From assembly GCF_012317385.1 (NCBI RefSeq), contig NZ_CP051144.1, forward strand, positions 2,232,001 through 2,296,000: a stretch of 64,000 nucleotides of DNA. Reading direction: 5' to 3'. Each line of letters opens with the position of its first letter. The stretch's first letter is position 1. Source of the DNA: Romboutsia sp. CE17. GTDB taxonomy: Bacteria > Bacillota > Clostridia > Peptostreptococcales > Peptostreptococcaceae. Below the pieces are notes generated by a model. That model was not told where the DNA came from and did no database searches. It saw only the letters and a program-made list of their open reading frames with translations. This document shows, piece by piece, positions 8,882 through 22,371 of the stretch. A program made the position numbers and the translations under genes.

Positions 8882-9001
8882 TTATTTAGAACTTTTTAGT
8901 TCTTGCTCTTGAGCTTGAGATTCTTTTTTTCTAGCTACGATGTCTTTTAACATCTTTTTATTTAATTTTCTTTTATTCCTTTTTTGTATTCTACTAGCCA
9001 T
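8882..9001 (-). CDS. Small basic protein (39 residues), unknown function
   Basis: Minus-strand ORF with ATAGGAGG 10 bases before the ATG. The product is 39 residues, beginning MASRIQKRNKRKLNKK and ending in a glutamine/glutamate-rich tail (K-E-S-Q-A-Q-E-Q-E-L-K-S-S-K). The first half is strongly basic and the whole is likely one amphipathic helix, which suggests nucleic-acid or ribosome contact; this is inference from composition only. It sits directly before a strong shared terminator and 233 bp from the YitT-type gene. The good ribosome site and clean stop make it a credible gene although it is short. Confidence 0.65.
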   Translation of the reverse strand: MASRIQKRNKRKLNKKMLKDIVARKKESQAQEQELKSSK

Positions 9002-9200
9002 AAGTATAACCTCCTATTGTTTTTTTCTTTCGGACAATTATATTAGGACAGATCTTATTATGTAATTAATTAAATCGTAGTAGTTTATGTTATAAAAGTC
9101 AACAATTAAATATCCTAAAAAATCTCCTTTGTTTTATTATTTACTACTTTGCATTTATTTATATCTTAAATATGGAATTTAATATAATCTCCTAAAATGT

Positions 9201-9233
9201 AAAAAGAGCCTTGAATATTCAAGACTCTTTTTT
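9201..9233 (-). terminator. Terminator of the YitT-family gene
   Basis: AAAAAGAGCCTTGAA / TTCAAGACTCTTTTTT stem-loop immediately after the stop codon at 9235; the A and T runs allow it to work in both directions. Confidence 0.85.
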
Positions 9234-9234
9234 A

Positions 9235-10095
9235 TTATACGTTTATTTCTTTAAATCCTTCTCCAAGTACTTCATGTACATCGCTTACTATTATAAAGGC
9301 TTTACTGTCTACTCTTTTTATAAGTTTCTTTAGATGAACTTCTTGTTTCTTTTGAACTACTACTAATAATATATTCTTATCTCTGTTAGTATATCCACCT
9401 CTAGCATCAAGTACAGTAACCCCTCTTTTTATATCGTTGAATATAGCTTCTCTTAGTTTTTCTTCTTCATCAGTTATTATCATAAATGCTTTAGAATGAT
9501 CAACACCAGATATAATAACATCTACCATTTTAATTACAACAAATAAAGCTATTGCTGAGTATAATCCTGTTTCTATATTTCTATTAGCTATACCTGCAGA
9601 TAAAACAACCATTCCATCTATAAATGTTAGACATTTCGATAATGGTATACTTGGGAATATTCTATTTATCATTAAGGCTATAAGATCCGTTCCACCTGTA
9701 GAACCATCTACACTAAATACTATTCCTATACCTGCCCCTAAAAATATTGCCCCTGATATTGCAGCTAGTAATGGGTCTTCTGTTGCTGATATATTTGATA
9801 GGGAAGATGTTAATTTTATCATTAGTGATAAAGTTACTGTCCCTATTAATGTTTTTATAGAATCTTTTTTACCCAGTATTTTTACTGAGCATATTACAAG
9901 TGGTATACACATTACAATCATTACTGTTGAAACTGATAGTCCTGTTAGTTTGCTTATAACTACTGATAGACCACTAAGCCCTCCTGGTGCTATTGTATGA
10001 GGAGTTAAGAACATATTAATTCCTATACTTAGTGATAAACATCCTATTATTAGTCCTATTGCTTCTATTATTATTCCTCTTGTCTTTTCTTTCAT
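9235..10095 (-). CDS. YitT family membrane protein with C-terminal DUF2179 domain
   Basis: 286 residues from the ATG at 10095; GGAGG lies 11 bases upstream, and the earlier ATG at 10113 overlaps that ribosome site. About five or six hydrophobic helices (first at about 8-30) include FLTPHTIAPGGLSGLSVV and GSTGGTDLIALMINR, the typical YitT_membrane sequences. The C-terminal cytoplasmic domain (about 200-286) contains GVTVLDARGGYTNRDKNILLVVV, the DUF2179 pattern. The biochemical function of this family is unknown; transport or membrane sensing has been proposed. It is a monocistronic unit with its own terminator. Confidence 0.88.
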   Translation of the reverse strand: MKEKTRGIIIEAIGLIIGCLSLSIGINMFLTPHTIAPGGLSGLSVVISKLTGLSVSTVMIVMCIPLVICSVKILGKKDSIKTLIGTVTLSLMIKLTSSLSNISATEDPLLAAISGAIFLGAGIGIVFSVDGSTGGTDLIALMINRIFPSIPLSKCLTFIDGMVVLSAGIANRNIETGLYSAIALFVVIKMVDVIISGVDHSKAFMIITDEEEKLREAIFNDIKRGVTVLDARGGYTNRDKNILLVVVQKKQEVHLKKLIKRVDSKAFIIVSDVHEVLGEGFKEINV

Positions 10096-10260
10096 ATATT
10101 GCCTTACCTCCATAATTCCTATTATACCAATTTACTACATTATTCTCTATTTATATTATATGGAAATCTAACTTAATTTCAATAAAATGTGACTTTAATA
10201 TCTATTTGAATATATAATTTTTATTACACTTAAGATAAAATATAGTAAGGAGGTGACATT

Positions 10261-10959
10261 TTGAAGAAATTTATAAATATATGTATTAATTTTATATTAA
10301 TTTGTGTATTATTATTCTCTGGTTATAAAATTTTTACGAAGTTACAAGAATACAGAAAAGCTGATACAGTCTACAATGATATAAGAGATAAAGCTAATGA
10401 AACTGATGATAAGTCCATAGAGTTATCAAAGATTAACCCTGATTATAGAGCTTGGATTAAAGTTGAAAATACTAATATAGATTATCCAGTAGTTCAATCT
10501 GAAGATAATGAGTATTATCTTACTCACGATTTTAATAAAAATTACCTTGCTTCAGGTAGTATTTTTATGGATTATAGAAATGATTTTGAAAATGATAAAA
10601 GTATATTAATATATGGGCATCATATGAGAAATAAAACTATGTTTGGAGAGGTTCTTAATTTTAAAAAAGAAGAATTTTTCAAGGAAAATAATTTAATTAC
10701 TATTGAATATAAAGGTAAAACTTATACATATGAAGTTTTCTCTACTTTTGTAGCTGATTTATCCAAAGATAATTTAAAGGTTAGTTTTGATGATGATGAA
10801 GATTATCAAGATTATATTGATTATTTAAAAGATAGATCTTTGTTCGATTCAGATATTGAAGTTAATAGTAATGATAAAATAATTACTTTATATACTTGTA
10901 GTTATGAATTTGAAGGTGCTCGTACCTTAGCTCATGCTAAGTTGATTTCAGTAAAATAA
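10261..10959 (+). CDS. srtB: Class B sortase
   Basis: 232 residues, starting with TTG 7 bases after AAGGAGGTG; no ATG with a ribosome site is nearby. One N-terminal membrane anchor (about 5-22) and an extracellular sortase domain. Catalytic residues are visible: His120 in IYGHHM, Cys213 in TLYTCSYEF and Arg221 in GARTLAHAKL. Pairing of YTCS with the downstream Arg matches class B sortases such as the clostridial SrtB, which attach proteins carrying a C-terminal (S/P)PxTG-type signal to the wall. No sortase substrate gene is seen in this window, so it acts on proteins encoded elsewhere. Confidence 0.92.
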   Translation: MKKFINICINFILICVLLFSGYKIFTKLQEYRKADTVYNDIRDKANETDDKSIELSKINPDYRAWIKVENTNIDYPVVQSEDNEYYLTHDFNKNYLASGSIFMDYRNDFENDKSILIYGHHMRNKTMFGEVLNFKKEEFFKENNLITIEYKGKTYTYEVFSTFVADLSKDNLKVSFDDDEDYQDYIDYLKDRSLFDSDIEVNSNDKIITLYTCSYEFEGARTLAHAKLISVK

Positions 10960-10960
10960 A

Positions 10961-10995
10961 ATAAGATGAGCCTTGTGTGCTCATCTTTTTATTTT
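10961..10995 (+). terminator. Terminator of srtB
   Basis: AAGATGAGC / GCTCATCTT stem with a 7-base loop and a TTTATTTT tail, directly after the srtB stop codon. Confidence 0.88.
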
Positions 10996-11040
10996 GAGCA
11001 ACGGACGAAGTCGTTGGCGACATGAGCAAAGCGAATTTTT
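10996..11040 (+). repeat. GAGCAACG...CGTTGGCGA repeat, copy 1
   Basis: Starts GAGCAACG, has a short variable middle, then CGTTGGCGACATGAGCAAAG and CGAATTTTTT. CAACG and CGTTG can pair as a small hairpin. Related copies lie in the 16S-23S spacer and just upstream of 16S. It does not encode a protein. Confidence 0.6.
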
Positions 11041-11103
11041 TATTCTATAAAATTTTTATATTATAAACTAAAAAAGACTAAGATAATATCTTAGTCTTTT
11101 AAT

Positions 11104-11178
11104 TGGAGCTGGTGATAGGAATCGAACCTACAACCTGCTGATTACAAGTCAGCTGCTCTACCGTTGAGCCACACCAGC
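11104..11178 (-). tRNA. tRNA-Thr (anticodon TGT)
   Basis: 75 nt including an encoded CCA. Acceptor arms GCTGGTG and CACCAGC pair fully; the D-arm region GGCTCAACGGTAGAGC and TTCGATTC T-loop are present. The anticodon stem GCTGA/TCAGC encloses CTTGTAA, giving anticodon TGT, which reads ACA (and other ACN) threonine codons. It lies 73 bases after the 23S gene, as the last gene of the rRNA transcript; a TTAGTCTTTT-type hairpin at about 11070-11100 can end the transcript. Confidence 0.95.
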
Positions 11179-11251
11179 AAGTATTTTTTTGAAATAATAC
11201 TTGTTAGTACTTTCAAAACTACATATCATTTAGATTCATCATTTAAATTGT

Positions 11252-14151
<2,900 letters not shown>

Positions 14152-14300
14152 AGTTATTAAAATGCTTCGCCAATGTCTTTACCTTCATATTCATTCAGGT
14201 AAATCCCATTGCTCAAAGTTTGTAATTTTAAAGACTTTTCTTGTCTATTTATAATTAAATGATGTCATATCACTAAATGTTATGCAGTTTTCAAAGTGCT

Positions 14301-14347
14301 AACGCACGTCGCCAACGGTCACTCCCATTTGGTCGTGCTGCGTTGCT
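14301..14347 (-). repeat. GAGCAACG...CGTTGGCGA repeat, copy 2 (degenerate, in rRNA spacer)
   Basis: On the minus strand AGCAACG opens the element, about 23 variable bases follow, then CGTTGGCGACGTGCG. The ends match copies 1 and 3, while the middle differs. Confidence 0.5.
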
Positions 14348-14549
14348 TAAAGTACAAACCATTTGGCTACGCCATATATGAGGTTTTAATTCATTGCTTT
14401 TCTCGCCCACCCCACTTTGTTTTGATAAAACTAGCGAAGAGTATACGATAATGGCAATGTTATTTGTCATTTGTAAGCCGCTTTTTTTGGCTTACTTGAC
14501 AATAACATGCCATATCGAAGCCTCGAAGCGGGATTTACAGAACAAACCC

Positions 14550-16080
<1,531 letters not shown>

Positions 16081-16081
<1 letters not shown>

Positions 16082-16140
16082 AATTCGCTTTCGCTCATTT
16101 CGCCAACGTCTATTTTCTCCGAAAATATCCCGTTGCTCAA
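16081..16140 (-). repeat. GAGCAACG...CGTTGGCGA repeat, copy 3 (rRNA leader)
   Basis: On the minus strand: TTGAGCAACGG, a hairpin-forming middle (ATATTTTC / GAAAATA), CGTTGGCGAAATGAGC, then AAGCGAATTTTATT, which runs straight into the mature 16S 5' end. The order and ends are the same as copy 1. Confidence 0.6.
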
Positions 16141-16229
16141 AATTTGTCCTTTGCTCAGACTAATCATTATCTGAATATCTGGCTTGGTTGTTTGTGTTTA
16201 ATTCTTATATAAAGAATTTAAATTATATA

Positions 16230-16254
16230 AATTAACCTACTGTTTAATTTTCAA
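16230..16254 (-). other. 16S processing stem, 5' arm
   Basis: On the minus strand TTGAAAATTAAACAGTAGG pairs with the post-16S arm at 14550-14572. Confidence 0.8.
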
Positions 16255-16288
16255 AGTTCATTTTGTCCTTTTCTTTCGGACAAGTATT

Positions 16289-16317
16289 ACTATATCATCT
16301 ATAAAAAATAATAGCAA
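16289..16317 (-). promoter_or_regulatory. rRNA operon promoter
   Basis: On the minus strand TTGCTA (-35), exactly 17 bases, TATAGT (-10). It is followed after a few bases by a TTGTCC/GGACAA hairpin (16262-16283) in the leader. The rest of the 16082-16507 interval is AT-rich leader, the promoter and the divergent upstream region of pdaA. No gene is seen there. Confidence 0.75.
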
Positions 16318-16507
16318 TACTTTTTTTCATTTTTTTATTATTTTTTTCATTTTTAGATATAATTATGATTCCTTATCTCAAGGTATTATACTATCATATA
16401 TATAGGTATTTTTTTAATTAAACTTTTTTTAACTTTGTTTTAAAAGTTTCAGGTATTGTTAATATTTTTTAGTAACATAAATATTATGTGTAAGGAGATT
16501 TTAAATT

Positions 16508-17482
16508 ATGCAAAAAAAAATAATTTATTTATTATTATTTTCAACACTAATGATTTACTTAACGGGTTGCACCCTTTTCAATAAAACTGAAGATATATCT
16601 TCTAACCAAAACGAACAACAACACATAGACAATAACAAAACAAATACTGAAGCTACTAAAAATTCCTCTGATGCTAATTTAAATAATGATAGTAATATCA
16701 CTAACCAAGATAATATTCATGTTAATTCATCTGAGTCTAGCAATACTATAAATACATTAGATGAAGAAAGCATTAGTTGGTTCTATATCCCAAATGACTC
16801 TCATACCACTCCTAATATAAACCCAAAGCTAACTTATGATTTATCAACCTATGATGCTATTTATAATGGTAAAACAACTTCTCAAGTAATTCCTAATGAA
16901 GATACCTCAGAAAGTACTAAAACATTATATTTAACTTTTGATGAAGGATATGAAAACGGATATACAACAAAAATATTGGATATATTAAAAGAAAAAAATG
17001 TAAAAGCTGTTTTCTTTGTTACCTCATCTTATATAAAAAGTAACCCTGACCTTATAAAGCGAATGGTATCTGAAGGCCATGTAGTTGGTAATCATAGTAA
17101 AACTCATCTTTCTATGCCTACTTTAACTTCTGATACTGAAAAATTTAATGAAGAATTATCTGATGTAGAATCACTATATGAAAATCTTACTGGTCTTAAA
17201 ATGGCAAAGATATTTAGACCTCCTATGGGCAATTACTCTGAAAAAAGCCTTTCAATGACACAAAATTTAGGATATAAAACAGTATTTTGGAGTTTTGCAT
17301 ACGAAGATTGGGATCCTGAAAAACAACCTGAGGCAAGTTATTCTAAAAATAAAATTTTAAACAATCTTCATGATGGCTCTATATTGCTTTTACATGCTGT
17401 TTCCAAAACTAATACTGAAATTTTAGGAGATGTTATAGACTCTGCTAGAGCAAATGGCTATGAATTCCAACTAGTAGAATAA
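16508..17482 (+). CDS. pdaA: PdaA-like delta-lactam-biosynthetic polysaccharide deacetylase (lipoprotein)
   Basis: 324 residues. PdaA removes the acetyl group from muramic residues to form muramic delta-lactam in spore cortex. A lipoprotein signal ends at LTGC (Cys21), followed by an Asn/Ser-rich linker to about residue 90. The NodB domain has TFDEGYENGYTTKILDIL (Asp145, Glu146), HVVGNHSKTH (His196, His200), FRPPMGNYSE and LLLHAVS. The TFDxGYENGYT form of motif 1, rather than TFDDG, and the DWDPEKQP insert are typical of PdaA. AAGGAG precedes the ATG. A lipid anchor is unusual compared with the plain signal peptide of Bacillus PdaA. It is monocistronic. Confidence 0.88.
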   Translation: MQKKIIYLLLFSTLMIYLTGCTLFNKTEDISSNQNEQQHIDNNKTNTEATKNSSDANLNNDSNITNQDNIHVNSSESSNTINTLDEESISWFYIPNDSHTTPNINPKLTYDLSTYDAIYNGKTTSQVIPNEDTSESTKTLYLTFDEGYENGYTTKILDILKEKNVKAVFFVTSSYIKSNPDLIKRMVSEGHVVGNHSKTHLSMPTLTSDTEKFNEELSDVESLYENLTGLKMAKIFRPPMGNYSEKSLSMTQNLGYKTVFWSFAYEDWDPEKQPEASYSKNKILNNLHDGSILLLHAVSKTNTEILGDVIDSARANGYEFQLVE

Positions 17483-17505
17483 CAGTTTATCTTTTTTTAA
17501 TATAA

Positions 17506-17549
17506 TTATAAAAATAATAATAATAATATAAAAATAATAATAATAATAT
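17506..17549 (+). repeat. AT-rich tandem repeat after pdaA
   Basis: Two adjacent copies of an A5(TAA)n-type block of about 19 bases, then a long T run. Likely replication slippage; the T run could assist termination. Confidence 0.6.
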
Positions 17550-17659
17550 TTTTTTTTACAAAATTTTTTTTATATAATTGTTAAAATCCAATTTCTGGTA
17601 TAAATTAGATATTAATACCATAAGTTATATTATGCGAATTTTTATTTAGGGAGGATATT

Positions 17660-18199
17660 ATGGAATTAAAAGGAAGTAAAACTGAAAAGAATTTATTAGC
17701 TGCTTTTGCAGGTGAGTCTGAAGCAAGATGTAAATATACATATTATGCTTCAAAAGCAAAAAAAGAGGGTTATAATCAAATAGCAGCAATATTCGAAGAA
17801 ACTGCTAATAACGAAAAAGAACATGCTAAAATATGGTTCAAACTTCTTCATGATGGAATTCCATCTACTGAAGAAAATTTAAAAGATGCAGCATATGGTG
17901 AAAACTATGAGTGGACAGATATGTATGCTACTTTTGCTAAAGAAGCAGAAGAAGAAGGATTCACTAAAATAGCATACCTTTTCAAGGCTGTTGGAGAAAT
18001 AGAAAAAGAACATGAAGAAAGATATCGTACTCTTCTTAAAAATTTAGAAGAAGAAGCTATCTTTGAAAAAGAAGATACAGTTGCTTGGCATTGCCAAAAC
18101 TGCGGACATATACATCATGGAAAAAATGCACCTAAGGTTTGCCCTGTATGTGCTCACCCACAAGCATATTTCCAAGTTAGAGCTGAAAACTATAAATAA
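17660..18199 (+). CDS. rbr: Rubrerythrin
   Basis: 179 residues, a cytoplasmic di-iron peroxidase protecting anaerobes from hydrogen peroxide. The N-terminal ferritin-like four-helix domain carries the paired EES/EAR, EKEH (52-55) and EIEKEH (113-118) ligand motifs. The C-terminal rubredoxin-like knuckle has Cys145, Cys148, Cys161 and Cys164 (CQNCG and CPVCAHP). Length is typical of the non-reversed rubrerythrin. GGGAGGATATT precedes the ATG. It is a single-gene unit ending in a strong terminator shared with the convergent amidase gene. Confidence 0.95.
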   Translation: MELKGSKTEKNLLAAFAGESEARCKYTYYASKAKKEGYNQIAAIFEETANNEKEHAKIWFKLLHDGIPSTEENLKDAAYGENYEWTDMYATFAKEAEEEGFTKIAYLFKAVGEIEKEHEERYRTLLKNLEEEAIFEKEDTVAWHCQNCGHIHHGKNAPKVCPVCAHPQAYFQVRAENYK

Positions 18200-18212
18200 A
18201 ATTTAAATATAT

Positions 18213-18257
18213 AAAAAAACCGCCAGTATAAATTTTATACACTTGGCGGTTTTTTTT
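18213..18257. terminator. Bidirectional terminator between rbr and the amidase gene
   Basis: AAAAAAACCGCCA / TGGCGGTTTTTTTT arms with a 17-base AT-rich loop that itself contains GTATAAATTTTATAC. Serves both converging genes. Confidence 0.92.
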
Positions 18258-18283
18258 AATGTTGTGTTAAGTATTTAATTAAA

Positions 18284-20641
18284 TTACTTTATTATTCCAT
18301 TAACTATGTTATCAGCCATTATTTGATATGCTTGACTTCCTTTAGATATGAATTTATCCATATCTATTTGATCTAAGAAACATCCTTCTACTAATATAGC
18401 TGGCATATTTGTATTTTTTAATACATATAAGTGGCTTCCATCCTTAACCCCTCTATTTTTAAAGTTAAATGAATTTGCTAAATTGTTTACTACATTAGTT
18501 GCTAAAGATTTAGACCCAGATTTTGTTGAGTAATATACCTCTGTTCCATTAGCTCCTTCAACACCACTATTAAAGTGTATAGATACAAACTTATCAACTT
18601 CATTTGCATTAGCTGCTGCAGCTCTTAATTTTAATTCATTACTTTGGCTATGACTTCCATTAGGCTTAGTTTCTACAACGTTATATCCTAAGCTTCTTAA
18701 TTTATAAACTACCTTTTTTCCTACTTCTCTTATTAGATAGTCTTCATCATATATTCCATTTATTGCACCTCTAAGAACTGGTCTTGCTACGTTATGTCCT
18801 AAGTCTACAGCGATAGTTTCTTTTACCATATGATCTACTTCATCAGCAACTACAAGTCTTATTTCTATATCTGCTATAGACTTATCAACTTGTATCTCTC
18901 CTGATATATCTCCATCTTTAACCCAGTTTTGCCATCCTTGATTCTCAACCTTTACTCTATAGAATATATGATAATTTGATGGTGCATTCTTTAATTTTAT
19001 TTTTACACCTTCTATATCTGAATTAGAGTTTGATACTGTTGCTCCATTTGAAGCAGTTTTCCAACTTCCATTTCCATATGTACTATATTCTATATCAAAG
19101 TTTTCATTTGACTTTATTGATAATGATTTTAAACCATTAGATATATTTTTTTCCATAGTTAATAAATCTTGATACTTATCATATTCAGAATTCATAACTT
19201 CTTTATTCACAGGAGCATCTACATATGATGGTGTTGATGTCGGAGTTGGCAGAGGCTTTTGAGCTGTACTTGAATTATCACCTATTTTTATATAAGTTGC
19301 ACTTGCCCATCCTATAGTTCCATTAGATAATTTTATTTTATACCATCCATCTTGACTTCCTAATATTGTGACATTAGTATTTTTTGTTATTTGAGTTACA
19401 ACATTGTGACTTGTTCCTGGTCCACTTCTTACATTAAGTACATCTGTTGTTACATATCCTATTTCAGTAGATTCTTCTTCTCCATCTTCAGTATCTTCAG
19501 TATTTCCGTTATTATTGTTATTATTATTGTTATTATTGTTGTTATTGTTATTTCCGCTATCTGGATCTATTTCTGGTTTCGTTTCTGTTGATCCTCCAGT
19601 TGAGCTAGAAGTTATTTTTATATAATCTCCACTTACCCATCCTGTCTTTCCACCAGATAATTGTATTTTATGCCATCCTTTGCTTGTCTCTAATATTGTT
19701 ACAGTTTGGCCTTTTTTAACTGTTCCTATCTTTGAATAAGATGTTCCTGCTCCACTTCTTACATTTAGTACATCTGTTGTTACTGTTCCTATTTTCTTAC
19801 TATTTGATGTTGAGTCAGATGTACTTCCTGATGAACTTCCTGAGTTTGACCCTGATGAGCTAGAGCTAGAAGTTATTTTTATATAATCATCTATTACCCA
19901 TCCTGTCTTTCCACCAGATAATTGTATCTTATGCCATCCATTACTTGTTTGAAGGATTGTTACAGTTTGACCTTTTTTAACTGTTCCTATTTTTGAGTAA
20001 GATGTTCCTGCTCCACTTCTTACATTTAATACATCCGTTGTTACTGTTCCTGTTTTCTTACTACTTGATGTTGAGTCAGATGAACTTCCTGATGAACTTC
20101 CTGAGTTTGATCCTGATGAACTAGAGCTAGAAGTTATCTTTATATAATCATCTATTACCCATCCTGTTTTACTTCCTGATAATTGTATTTTATGCCATCC
20201 ATTACTTGTTTGAAGTATTGTTACAGTTTGTCCTTTTTTAACTGTACCTATCTTTGAATAAGATGTTCCTGCTCCACTTCTTACGTTTAATACATCTGTT
20301 GTTACTGTTCCTGTTTTCTTACTACTTGATGTACTACCTGAGCTTGATGAACTTCCTGATGAACTACTCGAATTGCTTTCTGAAAGATATTCTTTACTTG
20401 AGTATCCAACTTTATTGTTATATTTTATTTTTGCCCATTTCCCTTCATATGAAATAACCTCTACTTTTGTATTCTTCTTTATAGTAGTTATTATTTTGTT
20501 GCTCGTGCTTGGCCCTGTTCTAAAGTTTAAGTTTGCTGTAGTTACTGCATACTTAGTAGCTGCATCAACTATATTTGTAAATGCCATAGCTGCTGTTAAA
20601 ATACCAGCACCTAGTAAAGCTCTTAATCTTTGATTCTTCAT
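18284..20641 (-). CDS. Secreted N-acetylmuramoyl-L-alanine amidase with five SH3 modules
   Basis: 785 residues. Cleaves the amide between MurNAc and L-alanine in peptidoglycan. A signal peptide (about 1-27) precedes five SH3-type wall-binding modules (about 30-88, 110-170, 197-257, 284-344, 396-455), each with TTDVLNVRSGAGTS or a variant. Serine/glycine linkers and an Asn-only stretch (about 367-381) separate them. A clostridial ChW-like segment (YRVKVENQGWQNWVKDGDISG) follows. The C-terminal Amidase_3 domain (about 610-785) has VDLGHN, YLIREVG, SIHFNS (zinc ligands) and ILVEGCFLD (catalytic Glu). Modules 2-4 are near-identical 261-bp DNA repeats. It could act in growth, separation or germination; the sequence does not decide. 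Confidence 0.93.
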   Translation of the reverse strand: MKNQRLRALLGAGILTAAMAFTNIVDAATKYAVTTANLNFRTGPSTSNKIITTIKKNTKVEVISYEGKWAKIKYNNKVGYSSKEYLSESNSSSSSGSSSSSGSTSSSKKTGTVTTDVLNVRSGAGTSYSKIGTVKKGQTVTILQTSNGWHKIQLSGSKTGWVIDDYIKITSSSSSSGSNSGSSSGSSSDSTSSSKKTGTVTTDVLNVRSGAGTSYSKIGTVKKGQTVTILQTSNGWHKIQLSGGKTGWVIDDYIKITSSSSSSGSNSGSSSGSTSDSTSNSKKIGTVTTDVLNVRSGAGTSYSKIGTVKKGQTVTILETSKGWHKIQLSGGKTGWVSGDYIKITSSSTGGSTETKPEIDPDSGNNNNNNNNNNNNNNNGNTEDTEDGEEESTEIGYVTTDVLNVRSGPGTSHNVVTQITKNTNVTILGSQDGWYKIKLSNGTIGWASATYIKIGDNSSTAQKPLPTPTSTPSYVDAPVNKEVMNSEYDKYQDLLTMEKNISNGLKSLSIKSNENFDIEYSTYGNGSWKTASNGATVSNSNSDIEGVKIKLKNAPSNYHIFYRVKVENQGWQNWVKDGDISGEIQVDKSIADIEIRLVVADEVDHMVKETIAVDLGHNVARPVLRGAINGIYDEDYLIREVGKKVVYKLRSLGYNVVETKPNGSHSQSNELKLRAAAANANEVDKFVSIHFNSGVEGANGTEVYYSTKSGSKSLATNVVNNLANSFNFKNRGVKDGSHLYVLKNTNMPAILVEGCFLDQIDMDKFISKGSQAYQIMADNIVNGIIK
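19615..20340 (-). repeat. 261-bp tandem coding repeats (SH3 modules)
   Basis: Three successive SH3-plus-linker units recur with a 261-base period (87 codons). For example the segment TTACCCATCCTG recurs at about 19633, 19894 and 20155. The high identity suggests recent unequal recombination, so the module number may vary between strains. Confidence 0.85.
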
Positions 20642-20754
20642 AATTCCTCCTATTTTCCCATTTTTTATAAAAATATTATATATTCATTATAGAAAAATAG
20701 GAGGTTTTTATCAATATTAATTGAAACTTAGTGTTTTTTTCTAAATTTTATGAA

Positions 20755-22128
20755 TTAAATAATAAGTATCGCCACTAAGGTTGTTGCTACAAATCCAATC
20801 ATTATAGGTTTAAAGTTTCTCTTTGCTAAGTCTACTGGATTAACCCCACAGATTGCTGCAGCTGATATTAATCCCCAAGGAACTAAACATCCTCCACCAA
20901 CCCAAATACCTGCGATTTGCCCTAATGCACAAAGTGCTCCAACACTTGCATTTATAGCAGTTCCAAATACAGCTGCAAGAGAACCAGCTAATGATATTCC
21001 AGAGAACCCAGATCCATCAAGACCTGTTATTGCTCCAACTACAGTTTGAATACTTGCTACAGCAAATTTATTAAGTGGTACAGTTTGAGATAGAGCTATA
21101 CCCATATCAGATATTAAACCTTGAGATCCTGTTGGTAAAACTTCACCTAATACACTTGTAAGTGGCCCAACTTCACCCATATAGAAGAATGCTGCTATAG
21201 GAATTATTGCTCCAAAAATTTTAATTCCAAAAACGAATCCATCTATAATATTTTTACAAACAGAGTCTAAGCAGTCTTTTTTATGGTTCATAGCATTTAT
21301 TATTATTATTAAAATAAGGGATGTTCCTCCTAATAACGCTGAAGCATCTCCGCCTTTTAGATTAAAAGCATACATAGCTACTATATCTAACATAAATCCT
21401 ACCAAAACTAGAAGTGTAGCTATCTTCGCTTTCTTATTAAAAGTTTTTACCTTCACATGTTTAATTTGACTTAATTCTTTTTTAAATACTCCATTTTTTA
21501 AATCTTTTCTTAGATAATAAAATGCTGCTCCTATTGTGACTATAGCCATTACCCAATACAAAGGCATACCTTCACTAATAACCTCTGCTGCTTCAATACC
21601 TGCTGCACCTCCTGTTATTGCTGGTGCACCTTGAACAACGAAGTCAGTTGATAAAGCTAACCCATGACCAAATAAGTTAAGAGCCATAGCTACTCCTATT
21701 GCTGGTAATCCTGCATTCATAGCAACAGGTAAAAATATTGCCCCAACTAATGCTACTGCTGGAGTTGGCCAAAAGAACCATGATAGTAAGCACATAACTA
21801 TACCGACTACAAAGAATGCTGTTGTTGAGTTTTTTATAACCTTAGAAAAAGGTTTTATCATGTAGTAAATAGCATCATTATCCTCTAGGGCTTTTGATAA
21901 TGCCACCATTACAGATATTATGATGATTATTGAACCTAATTCATTTAATGAAACAATTAATGCATTGAATATAGCATTTGTAGATTGAGTTATACTCTGA
22001 GTATAAAATAAACCCAAACAAAATATTCCTAATATACATGGTACAATCACGTCTTTTTTCATTATCATTATTACCAAGATAGCAAGCATGAAGAATAAAT
22101 AGATGTAATGAGCTCCTGTTAAAACCAT
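20755..22128 (-). CDS. Polytopic permease of the ion-transporter type, substrate unknown
   Basis: 457 residues with about 11-12 hydrophobic helices. The pattern resembles ion-transporter superfamily permeases: paired half-repeats, with a glycine-rich re-entrant region in each half (NLFGHGLALSTDFVVQGAPAITGGAAG and GLDGSGFSGISLAGSLAA) and WVGGGCLVPWGLISAAAICGVNP near the end. A charged cytoplasmic stretch (KKELSQIKHVKVKTFNKKAK) separates the halves. The closest families I can name are organic-acid or Na+/H+-coupled carriers, but the specific substrate is not recognisable. It is monocistronic and transcribed divergently from the ThrE pair. Confidence 0.6.
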   Translation of the reverse strand: MVLTGAHYIYLFFMLAILVIMIMKKDVIVPCILGIFCLGLFYTQSITQSTNAIFNALIVSLNELGSIIIIISVMVALSKALEDNDAIYYMIKPFSKVIKNSTTAFFVVGIVMCLLSWFFWPTPAVALVGAIFLPVAMNAGLPAIGVAMALNLFGHGLALSTDFVVQGAPAITGGAAGIEAAEVISEGMPLYWVMAIVTIGAAFYYLRKDLKNGVFKKELSQIKHVKVKTFNKKAKIATLLVLVGFMLDIVAMYAFNLKGGDASALLGGTSLILIIIINAMNHKKDCLDSVCKNIIDGFVFGIKIFGAIIPIAAFFYMGEVGPLTSVLGEVLPTGSQGLISDMGIALSQTVPLNKFAVASIQTVVGAITGLDGSGFSGISLAGSLAAVFGTAINASVGALCALGQIAGIWVGGGCLVPWGLISAAAICGVNPVDLAKRNFKPIMIGFVATTLVAILII

Positions 22129-22371
22129 ATGCTAAGTCCCCTTTACTTTTAAGATACTAATATTATATGGACTAAGCCTTTCTGTTGTTACTTAAATATA
22201 TAAATCAAATTTTATATGTTTTTTGTCATTAAAAATCCATAAAAGTGAAAACTATATTAAAATATGATTTTTATTACTTTGTTTATAATTAAATTTTCAA
22301 TTAAAATACGTATTTTTATTAAATATTTGGTATAATTTTCTTTGCCATATAAGAAATATTGGAGGTGCGAA

